A DNA stretch of 64,000 nucleotides from Anaerolineaceae bacterium (GCA_016124855.1 WGMX01000054.1:62001-126000); one strand, 5' to 3'; shown: positions 18,505-26,614, numbered from the stretch's first letter. Translations and numbers: made by a program. Notes: generated by a model from the letters alone, not told the origin.

Positions 18505-18735
18505 TGCACTCTCTGCGTCTCCCTTGAAAATAGCCACCTTACCCTGCGAATTACTCCCTCCCTCGCTTGCGGGGGAGGGTTGGGGTGGGGGTTCTGTATC
18601 CTATATTTTCATCCCTTTGAGGTGTTATTTCTTTTCATGCCTAACTGCTCTGAAAGTCCTTATGCGAAGCTCTATAAAATCCACTCTGTGTTCTCTGCGT
18701 CCTTCGCGCCTCTGCGGTTCAATCTCTTTGTATTT
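18505..18735. repeat. Cluster of dispersed intergenic repeats
   Basis: This spacer between the M23 peptidase and chrA holds no gene. It contains three dispersed repeat motifs: CTCTCTGCGTCTCC (about 18510), the C-rich/G-rich block CTCCCTCGCTTGCGGGGGAG running into GGTTGGGGTGGGGG (about 18556-18593), and CTCTGTGTTCTCTGCGTCC followed by TTCGCGCCTCTGCGG (about 18684-18718). Near-identical strings are common between genes in Chloroflexota and other phyla, and a related one forms the start of the gene at 61248-63242. Confidence 0.6.
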
Positions 18736-19719
18736 TCACGGCTTCCACATCTGCAAAAACTGAATCGAGTCCACAAAGTTGCCGTTCACGATGATCTCCC
18801 AGTGGAAGTGTGGACCGCTGGTACGTCCGGTGTTACCAACCACACCCAGCACTTGCCCCGCACTAATCGACTGTCCGCGTGTCACATGGGTTTGCGAAAA
18901 ATGATTGTAAGTGGAAAACACGCCCATCCCATGATTGACCACCACAATATTCCCGCGAATATCCATCAATCCTGTATAGGCCACTGTGCCAGATGCGCTT
19001 GCCATCACTGGCTGTCCTAATGTCGCTTTGATGTCCCAACCCGTGTGGCGCGTATCCATCGTGCCGTTAAAGTTGCGAAACGCGCCAAAAGGTGAGGTCA
19101 ATTCGCCCCCGGGAATCGGCAGTTGGAAGCCGCTGCTGTCCCACAACCGCTCCGGCGTAAACGTACTAAAAATCGCTTCGAGTTTGGCGAATTCATTGCG
19201 CTCGATTTCCGGGTCAGCCAGATACGCTTTGTCCGGTGCTAACGTCACCACCTGCTTGATAAACGTTCCGATGGTCACGTCCACTTTGGTGCTGATCGTC
19301 TGCCGCGTGCCGTCCTCATACCACACCAGCACATCCAGATTATAGTTACGTGCTGTCTGCTCCATGCTCACCGATACCAACCCGTAAAATCCATCATCCG
19401 GCATCGGAAAGAAGTCCACGAGGTTATCCAAAAAGCTGGATTTTGCTCCGGCGATATTCGCGCCAGTCACATGCAGCAGTCCCGTATTGCCCTGCGCCAA
19501 ACTCGTGAAGTACACCTCTAACGTCGTCCCATTTTGGCTTAACACAGCAGCCGGCTGTGGACGCGGAATCGGTGTCGAAGTTGCAAGTACTGCCGGAGTG
19601 GGCATCGTCGGATTACCACCATCCTGTGCCGTCACCGGAAGTAAGTACATGCTGATAAATAAAGCAACTAGGCCGAGAAGGGTAGTACGTTTGAGGGCTA
19701 AGTGCATTACCAAAACCAT
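18736..19719 (-). CDS. Secreted M23-family metallopeptidase (LytM-type)
   Basis: This is a zinc endopeptidase that cuts peptide crosslinks in peptidoglycan. It is 327 aa from the ATG at 19719 (another in-frame ATG is at 19707). The signal peptide ends near V-T-A-Q. A middle region of about 150 residues resembles Ig-like/beta modules. The LytM domain occupies the last 120 residues with the full zinc set: His225 and Asp229 in R-H-T-G-W-D, and His304/His306 in P-H-F-H-W-E. The V-V-N-H-G-M-G-V-F-S-T-Y-N-H strand is also present. With all ligands retained it should be active rather than an activator like EnvC. It stands alone, with repeats downstream and a TetR circuit upstream. Confidence 0.9.
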   Translation of the reverse strand: MVLVMHLALKRTTLLGLVALFISMYLLPVTAQDGGNPTMPTPAVLATSTPIPRPQPAAVLSQNGTTLEVYFTSLAQGNTGLLHVTGANIAGAKSSFLDNLVDFFPMPDDGFYGLVSVSMEQTARNYNLDVLVWYEDGTRQTISTKVDVTIGTFIKQVVTLAPDKAYLADPEIERNEFAKLEAIFSTFTPERLWDSSGFQLPIPGGELTSPFGAFRNFNGTMDTRHTGWDIKATLGQPVMASASGTVAYTGLMDIRGNIVVVNHGMGVFSTYNHFSQTHVTRGQSISAGQVLGVVGNTGRTSGPHFHWEIIVNGNFVDSIQFLQMWKP

Positions 19720-19900
19720 TAATCTATAGGATGTGAACCGTTCGCCAAGTATCCCACCGTCATCTCCACTCTGCAAGATGCGTTGGGTAAACGTCAGCTA
19801 ATGACTGGCTTTTAACCTAATTTGTGATTGGCCGAGATGTAGGGACGGCATTCTTGCTGCCCGCCTATCCGACCATTTAAAAACCATTTTAAAAAAGTGC

Positions 19901-19959
19901 TTGACAGAATTAAGTTTACGGTGTAAAACTAATTCAAGTAATTAAATTTACACCGTAAA
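19901..19959 (+). promoter_or_regulatory. TetR-gene promoter with two tandem dyad operators
   Basis: A -35 TTGACA (19901-19906) is followed after 17 bases by TAAAAC (19924-19929). Two 13-base sites sit on it: TTTACGGTGTAAA (19915-19927), covering the spacer and -10, and TTTACACCGTAAA (19947-19959), its exact reverse complement. Each is itself a TTTACnnnGTAAA dyad. Their centres are 32 bases apart, about three helical turns, so two dimers would bind the same face. This fits autorepression by the TetR protein encoded next. Confidence 0.8.
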
Positions 19960-19980
19960 GCGAATGAGGTTTTGTATTTA

Positions 19981-20685
19981 ATGGCACGCAAACGCAATGA
20001 AGAACTCAACGCAGCAACCGCCGATGCAATCAAGCAGGCAGCCCGTCAATTAATGGCTGAGGAAGGCACTAATGGTCTTTCGGTGCGCGGCATCGCCAAA
20101 GTGCTTGACCTTACACCGCCTGCCATTTATCACTACTTTGCTAGTTTGGACGCTCTAACGACCGCCCTCATTGTAGACAGCTTCAATGCTCTAGCCGATG
20201 CTTTGGAATTTGCTGGTTCAAACTCAACCGCTCCTACAGCCGGTGGTAAACTGTTGGATGTGATTTTGGCCTATCGTCAATGGGCAGTTGATAACCCAAT
20301 TGGGTTCCAACTGATCTACGGCAATCCCATCCCCGGTTATGTCGCGCCTGCTGATGCCACTGTTCCGGCTGTTGTTCGCACCTTTGTCGTATCCGTCTCG
20401 TTCTTAGAGGAAGCTCTACAAACAGGCGAACTTGTGCCTGTCGAACCTTATAACCAGATTCCACCGGTTGTAGAAGCGCGATTGAGCGACCTGATTTCTC
20501 AAAATCAATATCCGATTGCCATCATATCGATGTATCTCGCGATGATCTTATGGACACAATTGCATGGCATTATCTATCTTGAAATCTATAACCATATCCA
20601 GTTCAACGTGGGCAATGTACCGATATTCTATGAAACCCAAATGCGCAATATGCTCACGGCTATGGGGTTAAAGATGACTCGCTAG
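19981..20685 (+). CDS. TetR-family regulator with WHG-type C-terminal domain
   Basis: This protein of 234 aa has an N-terminal HTH (about residues 13-58) of standard TetR form, with L-S-V-R-G-I-A-K-V-L-D-L-T-P-P-A-I-Y-H-Y-F. The rest is an all-helical ligand domain of the WHG/TetR_C_33 type (R-Q-W-A-V-D-N-P-I-G-F-Q-L-I-Y-G-N-P and W-T-Q-L-H-G). The start at 19981 has GAGG 11-14 bases upstream. Two matching operators overlap its own promoter, so autoregulation is likely. The downstream reductase and membrane protein genes (20779-22292) are on the same strand and may be co-regulated targets. Confidence 0.9.
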   Translation: MARKRNEELNAATADAIKQAARQLMAEEGTNGLSVRGIAKVLDLTPPAIYHYFASLDALTTALIVDSFNALADALEFAGSNSTAPTAGGKLLDVILAYRQWAVDNPIGFQLIYGNPIPGYVAPADATVPAVVRTFVVSVSFLEEALQTGELVPVEPYNQIPPVVEARLSDLISQNQYPIAIISMYLAMILWTQLHGIIYLEIYNHIQFNVGNVPIFYETQMRNMLTAMGLKMTR

Positions 20686-20778
20686 TTCCGGTTACGGCAA
20701 ACAATCAATTCGTTCGTTAATGGGACTGCAAAATCGCAGCCTTGTATTTGATGCGCCTTAGCGCAGGGAGAAAATGTC

Positions 20779-21735
20779 ATGACTACCAAGGAATTACACG
20801 TCGTTTTGGGAAGTGGCGCGGTCGGTAAATCGGTCGCCCGTGAACTGTTCAAGTTAGGCAAAACGGTTCGCGTGGTTAACCGCAGCGGAAAAGTCGCGGA
20901 TTTACCCACCGGCATCGAAGTGGTCAAAGGGGATGTATATAACGCTGCCAACGTCGCCCAACTGACCAAAGGGGCGACCACAGTTTACCAATGCGCACAG
21001 CCCGAATATCACGAATGGGCGGAGAAATTTCCACCTTTGCAGGCCGCTGTTTTGGAAGGTGTTGCGGCTAGCGGAGCGCGCTTAGTCGTCATGGAAAATC
21101 TCTACATGTATGGCGATCCCGATGGTCGTCCAATTGTCGAAACACTGCCCTATGACGCGCATACCAAAAAGGGCAAAGTTCGCGCTGCCATGAGCGAAGC
21201 CTTGATGGAGGCCCATCGCAGCGGCAAAGTCAAGGTTGCTATCGGACGCGCCTCGGATTTCATCGGCCCGGAATATTTCATCGGCGCTGATCAATTGATT
21301 TATGCCGCACTAGAGGGCAAAACGGCCAACGCGCTGGGTGATTTGGATGCACTGCACAGCTTCACCTATGTGCCGGATGTTGGCAAAGCGCTGGCTGTTC
21401 TCGGCACTCACGACGAAGCATTCGGCCAAGTGTGGCATATCCCTAGCCCTGCGCCCCTATCGCAGCGTCAGTTGGCTGAAATGATATACCAAGAAGCGGG
21501 TCATCCGGTAAAACTGCGGGCGGGTGGTCGCCTTGTTCTAAGCGTAATAGGGCTGTTTAATGTCGGCGTCCGTGAAATCGTCGAGATGCTCTACGAGTTC
21601 GAGAAACCTTTCATCTTGGATAGTTCCAAATTTGAAAAAGCGTTTGGCATGAAAGCCACACCCATTGAACAAGCTGTTCGGGAAACCGTAGCCTACTTCA
21701 AAGCCCATCCCAAGACTGTGGGGAACGCAGCATGA
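20779..21735 (+). CDS. NAD-dependent epimerase/dehydratase (atypical SDR)
   Basis: This extended/atypical SDR of 318 aa has the nucleotide-binding turn at the N-terminus as V-L-G-S-G-A-V-G-K-S rather than the common G-x-x-G-x-x-G. The N-R-S-G after strand 2 suggests NADP preference. The usual Y-x-x-x-K active site is not obvious: M-Y-G-D-P is present near residue 113 but the lysine spacing is unclear. Catalysis is therefore uncertain. AGGGAG precedes the ATG. Its stop overlaps the start of the next gene (ATGA), so the two are translationally coupled, and it follows the TetR gene by 93 bases. Confidence 0.82.
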   Translation: MTTKELHVVLGSGAVGKSVARELFKLGKTVRVVNRSGKVADLPTGIEVVKGDVYNAANVAQLTKGATTVYQCAQPEYHEWAEKFPPLQAAVLEGVAASGARLVVMENLYMYGDPDGRPIVETLPYDAHTKKGKVRAAMSEALMEAHRSGKVKVAIGRASDFIGPEYFIGADQLIYAALEGKTANALGDLDALHSFTYVPDVGKALAVLGTHDEAFGQVWHIPSPAPLSQRQLAEMIYQEAGHPVKLRAGGRLVLSVIGLFNVGVREIVEMLYEFEKPFILDSSKFEKAFGMKATPIEQAVRETVAYFKAHPKTVGNAA

Positions 21736-22292
21736 TTACAACCGCTTCTTACACAACATGGGGATTAATCGGACGTTGGTTGCTGGCCTTTCTCGGTTTT
21801 CCGATTGGTGGTGCTGTGACCTATCTCATCATCGGCACATTTGATGATCCGTTAAAAGGTATTGTTGGTGGGGCAGTAGCTGGTGTATTCATCGGCGGTG
21901 CGCAGTGGTTAGCCCTGCGTTCCGACAGCGACATGAACGCCAGTTGGATTGCTGTCACCAGTGCCGGATTAGCGGCAGGCGTTGGACTCAGCAACGCGCT
22001 TCTCGGTTCTAATACCGATGTTGCCCCTATCGTTGGCCGCGCCGCCATTACAGGCGTCATCTTAGGGGCAGTGCAAGCCTATCAATTACAGCGTAAGGGT
22101 GGCGCGTCTATCACTTGGGCCTTGTTCGTTGCCATCGCCTACACCATCGCTTGGCCGGTGACCTACTTGGTGATTCGGGACAATGTCTCGATGGGCTATG
22201 TCGTTTTTGGCTCATCCGGCGCTTTTCTTTTTCAAATCATTACCTTACGTGCAGTCCTTCGTCTGCCTTCCAAACGACCCACTCATGCTTAG
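21732..22292 (+). CDS. Small polytopic membrane protein, unknown function
   Basis: This protein of 186 aa has about five Gly/Ala-rich membrane segments (for example G-G-A-V-T-Y-L-I-I-G and G-A-V-A-G-V-F-I-G-G-A-Q-W). It shows an internal similarity between halves: segments ending G-G-A-Q-W-L-A-L-R and L-G-A-V-Q-A-Y-Q-L-Q. It is coupled to the preceding SDR gene by an ATGA overlap, so it belongs to the same putative TetR-controlled unit. No transporter family motif was recognised. Confidence 0.7.
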   Translation: MITTASYTTWGLIGRWLLAFLGFPIGGAVTYLIIGTFDDPLKGIVGGAVAGVFIGGAQWLALRSDSDMNASWIAVTSAGLAAGVGLSNALLGSNTDVAPIVGRAAITGVILGAVQAYQLQRKGGASITWALFVAIAYTIAWPVTYLVIRDNVSMGYVVFGSSGAFLFQIITLRAVLRLPSKRPTHA

Positions 22293-22374
22293 ACCTTAAT
22301 CAGGGAGCTTGGTTGTAAACCGACCTGCTCCTATATGCCTTTCAGATTAACATTTTTCTATGCAACTTTTCTTA

Positions 22375-22392
22375 TATATGTTCGTACATATA
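22375..22392 (+). promoter_or_regulatory. Inverted repeat upstream of the DUF4188 gene
   Basis: TATATGT (22375-22381) and ACATATA (22386-22392) are separated by four bases, 34 bases before the start of the next gene. This is a possible operator or small hairpin in an AT-rich leader. AAGGAG at about 22412 is the ribosome site. Confidence 0.4.
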
Positions 22393-22426
22393 GAAAACTA
22401 CGCATATAGATAAGGAGTAGAATTGC

Positions 22427-22942
22427 ATGTCACAAGTGATACCCGGACGCTTCACCGCTCAAATCGATGAACCTTTTGTCGTTTTTCTCATTGGGATGCG
22501 CGTCAATAAGCTGCTTGCCGTCCAAAAATGGCTTCCGCCTGCTCAGGCGATGGGAACCATGCTCCGTGAACTTTACTCTCATCCCGAAAAGGGGTTCCTC
22601 GGCGGCCAGTCCTACATGTTTTGGCGTGGTACTTTGATGGTGCAGTATTGGCGCTCGTTTGAAGACCTTGAACACTTTGCCCGCCACCCTTCAGACCCGC
22701 ATCTTGCCGCGTGGAAGCGTTTCAACCAATCGGTTGGCGCGGACGGCTCAGTCGGAATCTTCCACGAAACCTACATGGTAGAACCCGGTAAGTATGAAGC
22801 TGTCTACGGCAATATGCCGGTCTTTGGTCTAGCCGCTGCCACAAAACATGTTCCGGCGGTTGGTCGGCGCGAAACTGCCCGGCGGCGGCTCGGAGGAGAA
22901 AACGAACCCGCCGTTCAATCACCTGTGAATCCCACGGTTTAA
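22427..22942 (+). CDS. DUF4188 domain-containing protein (monooxygenase-like)
   Basis: This protein of 171 aa matches the DUF4188 pattern throughout: F-V-V-F-L-I-G-M-R-V-N-K near residue 20, then S-Y-M-F-W-R-G-T-L-M-V-Q-Y-W-R-S-F-E-D-L-E-H-F-A and a final F-H-E-T-Y-M-V-E-P-G-K-Y-E-A-V-Y. The family has a ferredoxin-like alpha/beta barrel fold related to small antibiotic-biosynthesis monooxygenases and is often induced by stress. No cofactor motif is visible. The last 30 residues are basic and probably disordered. It has its own leader with AAGGAG. Confidence 0.82.
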   Translation: MSQVIPGRFTAQIDEPFVVFLIGMRVNKLLAVQKWLPPAQAMGTMLRELYSHPEKGFLGGQSYMFWRGTLMVQYWRSFEDLEHFARHPSDPHLAAWKRFNQSVGADGSVGIFHETYMVEPGKYEAVYGNMPVFGLAAATKHVPAVGRRETARRRLGGENEPAVQSPVNPTV

Positions 22943-23044
22943 CCATGGTTCCATCGGCTGCCTGAGTACCTGCTCGGGCAGTCCTATTGCTGTACCGTCT
23001 CACAATTAAAGACGCATACTCCTTGCCGCATTTTGGGATGTAGG

Positions 23045-23239
23045 GACGGCGTGATGAACTTTTACTTTTTAATACGGAGTAACGTAGTGGCCGGCCATGC
23101 CCCCCCTTTACGGGCTATCTCCAGAGTGATAATGGACAATCTGAACTTGAGCAATGATTGTCCGGATGCGAGCGTTGGTGATGAAAGATTAAGGTGGTTT
23201 TTTTCTCCGTGCTAATTTGTAAAACTTCATCTTGCCGAC
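23045..23239. mobile_element. MITE-like miniature inverted-repeat element, copy B
   Basis: This noncoding block of about 195 bases has imperfect terminal inverted repeats of roughly 37 bases. The left end reads GACGGCGTGATGAAC then TTTTAC then TTAATACGGAG. The reverse complement of the right end reads GTCGGCAAGATGAAG then TTTTAC then TTAGCACGGAG. The same ends occur at 15931-16106. Inside, GACAATCTGAACTTGAGC and ATTGTC form a loose stem. No transposase is in the window. It fills half of the 409-base gap before the paralogue cluster; the remaining sequence there shows nothing else. Confidence 0.6.
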
Positions 23240-23351
23240 CGCCGCAATTAATCTTCACACAATTGATCAGTCGATGAACTGCTTTATGTCCTTAGCCCGA
23301 TTTTTGGTAGAATAGACGGATTAATTGCCAGCTTGAATTGGAAAAGCATGA

Positions 23352-23765
23352 ATGGGTTTTACTTTAGAATTACTTCCGAATGAACCAATTATTGTCACGA
23401 AGGCGAAAGGTGTGCTTGTTGTACAGGACTTTATCGACATGTTTTCTGCTGCACGCAAACTCATGCATGGAATGCAGGGACCCATCTACCGCATTTCGGA
23501 TTTTACGGAAGCCACCAGTTCATTTATGGAATTACTGCGGATGGCACAGATTGCCTCAAAGGGCAACGAAGGTACAACCAGCGACCCTCGCATTAAAGCC
23601 GTGCTGGTTGGCACTAACCAATGGATAGCCTTGGCGCGCACGATCTTTGAACAACCTCAATACTCGGCTATGCGCTTCCCCACCTTCGAAACTACGGATG
23701 ATGCTTTGTCATATGTTCGCAGCCAATTGTCGGCAAAGGCCGACACTGCTGCATCTGATGTCTGA
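23352..23765 (+). CDS. Unknown small protein, tandem paralogue 1
   Basis: This soluble protein of 137 aa is the first of three adjacent paralogues. Shared features are an N-terminal G-F-T-L-E-x-L-P-x-E-P-I-I, a middle Y-R-I/V-S-D-F-x-E-A-T-S-S-F-M, then T-x-D-P-R-I-K-A-V-L-V-G-T-N-Q-W and a final helix. The pattern of strands and helices suggests a small alpha/beta (STAS/SpoIIAA-like) fold, but this is an impression, not a recognised match. No catalytic motif, signal or membrane segment is present. Single-domain proteins of this type are frequent in Anaerolineae. Confidence 0.7.
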   Translation: MGFTLELLPNEPIIVTKAKGVLVVQDFIDMFSAARKLMHGMQGPIYRISDFTEATSSFMELLRMAQIASKGNEGTTSDPRIKAVLVGTNQWIALARTIFEQPQYSAMRFPTFETTDDALSYVRSQLSAKADTAASDV

Positions 23766-23895
23766 CGCTGTCCAGCGCGCTTAACCCCTTCTTTACAATT
23801 TTCTGATTTCTTTATTCTGCCGCAACGGATTGCCCCTTAGGATTAAACAGATCAATTAATCTCAACGGTAATGTGGTGTAATAAAAGAGAGTAAC

Positions 23896-24324
23896 ATGGG
23901 TTTTACGTTGGAAATGCTCCCTGATGAGCCAATCATTATTGCAACCGGAAAAGGACTCTTGACGATACAAGATTTCGCCAACATGTTTGACGAATCGGCC
24001 AAGCTTCTAGAAGGAATGGAGCAGACCGTTTATCGTGTTTCTGACTTCCGCGAAGCCACCAGCTCATTTATGGATCTCATCCGTATGTCACAGCTTGCTT
24101 CCAAAGGTGGCGCAGGCACAACTACTGATCCACGCATCAAAGCGGTGTTGGTTGGTACGAATCAATGGGTCAGTCTGGCGCGCACCATTTTCGAGCAGCC
24201 CCAATATTCTGCCATGCGTTTGCCTACGCTCGAAAATCTTGAAGATGCTCTGAATTACGCCCGTTCTCAAATCGCGAGTCAAGCGACCGACGCTCAAGGT
24301 GTTCTCAATCCCAATCTCGTTTAA
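23896..24324 (+). CDS. Unknown small protein, tandem paralogue 2
   Basis: This protein of 142 aa is the closest relative of the preceding one; the two agree at most positions through the Y-R-V-S-D-F-R-E-A-T-S-S-F-M and D-P-R-I-K-A-V-L-V-G-T-N-Q-W segments. That marks a recent duplication. The 130-base gap between them is AT-rich and may carry its own promoter. The short C-terminal extension (L-N-P-N-L-V) is unique. Confidence 0.7.
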   Translation: MGFTLEMLPDEPIIIATGKGLLTIQDFANMFDESAKLLEGMEQTVYRVSDFREATSSFMDLIRMSQLASKGGAGTTTDPRIKAVLVGTNQWVSLARTIFEQPQYSAMRLPTLENLEDALNYARSQIASQATDAQGVLNPNLV

Positions 24325-24344
24325 TCTAGCAGGTAATCATAACT

Positions 24345-24752
24345 ATGGCATTTCAAATTGAATGGCTTCCCAATGAACCGATCTTGATCGCGACCGCCAG
24401 CGGCCTCATCAGCGTAGATGACTTCAAGGGCATGTATGAGCAAGTCGCCAGCATGATCGAAGGCCGTCACGAAAAAATCTACCGCATTGCTGACTACACC
24501 AATGCCGACAGTTCGTTCATGGATATCCTCAAAGCTGTAAAACTGGCGTCAAACAATGCACCCGGTTCATCGTCTGACCCGCGCATTCAAACAGTCTACG
24601 TGGGCACCAGCCAGTGGATTAGCTTGGCACGTACCGCGTTGCAGCAGCCCCAATTTGGCGGCATAATGATTCCCACCTTTGTTGATCTGGATGATGCGCT
24701 GGTATTCGCACGCCGCGAGATCGCCAAAGCCGCTGAAACCGCAAGCGCTTGA
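24345..24752 (+). CDS. Unknown small protein, tandem paralogue 3
   Basis: This protein of 135 aa is more diverged (I-E-W-L-P-N-E-P-I-L-I; Y-R-I-A-D-Y-T-N-A-D-S-S-F-M; D-P-R-I-Q-T-V-Y-V-G-T-S-Q-W), so it came from an older duplication. It starts 20 bases after paralogue 2, which implies co-transcription. The conserved D-P-R and G-T-x-Q-W residues are the best candidates for a ligand or partner site. Function is unknown. Confidence 0.7.
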   Translation: MAFQIEWLPNEPILIATASGLISVDDFKGMYEQVASMIEGRHEKIYRIADYTNADSSFMDILKAVKLASNNAPGSSSDPRIQTVYVGTSQWISLARTALQQPQFGGIMIPTFVDLDDALVFARREIAKAAETASA

Positions 24753-24798
24753 TGATGGGCATTTCTGTCCATCGCTTCATTTGATGAGGACTGGATAG

Positions 24799-25116
24799 AT
24801 GCCCAACAACTTCGAAATTTACGACCTGCGCGTGACCGTAACCGCCATTGAAGGCCGCTCGGTATGCAGTTTGCAGGTCGGTGATTACTTCGAACTCACC
24901 GAAAGTAACCAACTGCGTCTGCCCCCCGGCAAACACTTTTGTATTTACGCCCTCAGCAGTGTGCTGCCGCTGTTGGCAGCCAAACAGCGCCAGCTTTCCG
25001 CCGGAGATTGGCTGGAACGCGACTCGCTCGTAGCCTGCCCCGATCCTGACGAACGTCTTATCATGAAGCTCGAACGCATCAACAAACGCACCATGAACAG
25101 CGACGACTTAACCTAG
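24799..25116 (+). CDS. TIGR04076 family protein
   Basis: This small protein of 105 aa matches the TIGR04076 layout: an early strand V-T-V-T-A-I-E-G, the C-x-x-x-x-x-G-D-x-F motif (C-S-L-Q-V-G-D-Y-F), the P-P-G-K-H-F-C-I-Y-A-L patch, and a late D-W-L-E-R-D. In the family the two Cys occur at these places in many members, suggesting a redox or metal site, but no function is established. GAGGAC sits upstream of the ATG. It follows the three paralogues at 46 bases and is probably in the same transcript. Confidence 0.8.
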   Translation: MPNNFEIYDLRVTVTAIEGRSVCSLQVGDYFELTESNQLRLPPGKHFCIYALSSVLPLLAAKQRQLSAGDWLERDSLVACPDPDERLIMKLERINKRTMNSDDLT

Positions 25117-25127
25117 CATTGAGCCTT

Positions 25128-25162
25128 CTTCCCCTGTTGATATGGGTTTTCAACAGGGGAAG
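25128..25162. terminator. Hairpin between convergent genes (13-bp perfect stem)
   Basis: Arms at 25128-25140 and 25150-25162 are perfectly complementary with a 9-base loop. They lie between the convergent stops at 25116 and 25196. The T-run is weak on both sides. Confidence 0.65.
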
Positions 25163-25195
25163 CCCGCGATTGTTGTTGATAGGGGTTAGGGTATC

Positions 25196-26614
25196 CTAAT
25201 TCGCTGAAGGGTTGCCCTCGGTTTGCATCGCTGTGATGTGTGGACAGCCAGCCGCGACCGCCTGCGCGATGACCTCCGGCGTGACCATCGTGTTCAGCGG
25301 CTTACGCTTGTAGCGCACTACTGCGCCTTCCGGACGGCTTGCGCCTAAGCTGTAGGTCGTCTGCACATCAGAGCTGACCAATTCCAGATCAAACTGTTGC
25401 AGCAGCATACTGGTAATCATGATCATTTCGTTGTTGGCGAAGTTCATGCCGGTGCATTTGTGCATCCCACCACCAAAGCCGGTGATGGTGTGCTTATGCT
25501 TCTTGTCTTCTTCGCGCCCCGGTGCAAAACGCAGCGGATCAAACTGTTCAGCGTCCGACCAGACGTCGGGCAGCTTGTGGGCCAGCTTGGTATTCAGCAT
25601 GACCAACCAACCTTTTGGAATGGTGTAGCCTTCGACTTCGGTATCTTCCTCGGCGTAGCGGAAAATTGTATCAGCCGACGGATGCAGCCGTGTGGTTTCG
25701 TTGACTGCCCAACTGACATGCTCCAAGTTGGCGATCAGATTCAAGTCGGCGGGCATTCCATAAGGGAACTTTTCACTGATTTCAGTCTGCACCAGCTTGA
25801 GATAATCCGGATGTTTGAGCAGCTCGGTGACTGTCCATGCGGCTTGACCCACGGTTGTCTCGTGACCGGCGAACATCAACGCAGCGATTAGACCGAAAAT
25901 CACCTCATCCTCGACCGGTCGCCCATCTTTATAGGTAGCGGTGGCGAAATCTTGCAGCATGTCGTTGTATTCTTGGGTGCTGGTGCGCCGTTCATGAATA
26001 ATCGGCTTGAGGATGGCCTGCATCTTAGCCTTAGCCGCGTCACGCCGGCGGAATTTGGGCAGCGGCCAGTTCGGCGGGAAAATCATATCCATACCTTTAT
26101 TCAGGTCGGCATATAAATCCCAAAACTCGCGCCCCATCGCCTTGCGGAACGGTTCACCCATAATGGCATGAGCCGCCACATTTTGAACCAGCGGCGCCAG
26201 TCCTAGACCCAAATCAACTTCACCCGATTCGCCCAACGAATCCAACCACTGTTGAATTTCCTTCTGCATCACCTTGACGTAACCCGGCATCTTGCCGCCT
26301 TTGAACGGCGCGTGCAGAATATGGCGCTGCGCCATATAAACCTCTGGCGAAGCGGTGAAAGCAATATCCCCGAACATCGCCCGCAGCGCGCCATAGGCCT
26401 TGTCCATACGCAGCGCGGTATCGGTCTTGGCGAAGAACGTTTCTTGCGCTTCTTCACCGGCGATCACCGCCACGTTCTGGCTCACCAGTTTGATACTAAA
26501 AATAGGGCCTTTTTCCTGATAACCCCGTTCGATTAATGCCGCACGGTCACGCGAAAATGCCATCACATTGCCAATAACAGGCAGTCCGGACAGTTGAGGA
26601 GGTGTTGGTTTCAT
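25196..26614 (-). CDS. Cytochrome P450
   Basis: This is a haem-thiolate monooxygenase of 472 aa. The I-helix has F-A-G-H-E-T-T (oxygen-activating Thr, about residues 248-254), the K-helix has E306-T-T-R309, the meander region is F-D-P-L-R-F-A-P-G, and the haem loop F-G-G-G-M-H-K-C-T-G carries the axial ligand Cys387. No membrane anchor is present, so it is soluble. The loop continuing M-N-F-A-N-N-E-M recalls CYP51-like and related clans, but the assignment is tentative and no substrate is proposed. ATG 26614 is used; a GTG at 26629 is the alternative. It is transcribed divergently from a TetR gene, a common arrangement for regulated catabolic or biosynthetic P450s. No ferredoxin gene is nearby. 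Confidence 0.95.
   Translation of the reverse strand: MKPTPPQLSGLPVIGNVMAFSRDRAALIERGYQEKGPIFSIKLVSQNVAVIAGEEAQETFFAKTDTALRMDKAYGALRAMFGDIAFTASPEVYMAQRHILHAPFKGGKMPGYVKVMQKEIQQWLDSLGESGEVDLGLGLAPLVQNVAAHAIMGEPFRKAMGREFWDLYADLNKGMDMIFPPNWPLPKFRRRDAAKAKMQAILKPIIHERRTSTQEYNDMLQDFATATYKDGRPVEDEVIFGLIAALMFAGHETTVGQAAWTVTELLKHPDYLKLVQTEISEKFPYGMPADLNLIANLEHVSWAVNETTRLHPSADTIFRYAEEDTEVEGYTIPKGWLVMLNTKLAHKLPDVWSDAEQFDPLRFAPGREEDKKHKHTITGFGGGMHKCTGMNFANNEMIMITSMLLQQFDLELVSSDVQTTYSLGASRPEGAVVRYKRKPLNTMVTPEVIAQAVAAGCPHITAMQTEGNPSAN

Noticed and set aside
19840..19875. Third MITE-like end at GTAGGGACGGCATTC
   Set aside because: Only about 15 bases match the outer end and there is no partner inverted repeat; recorded only as similarity.
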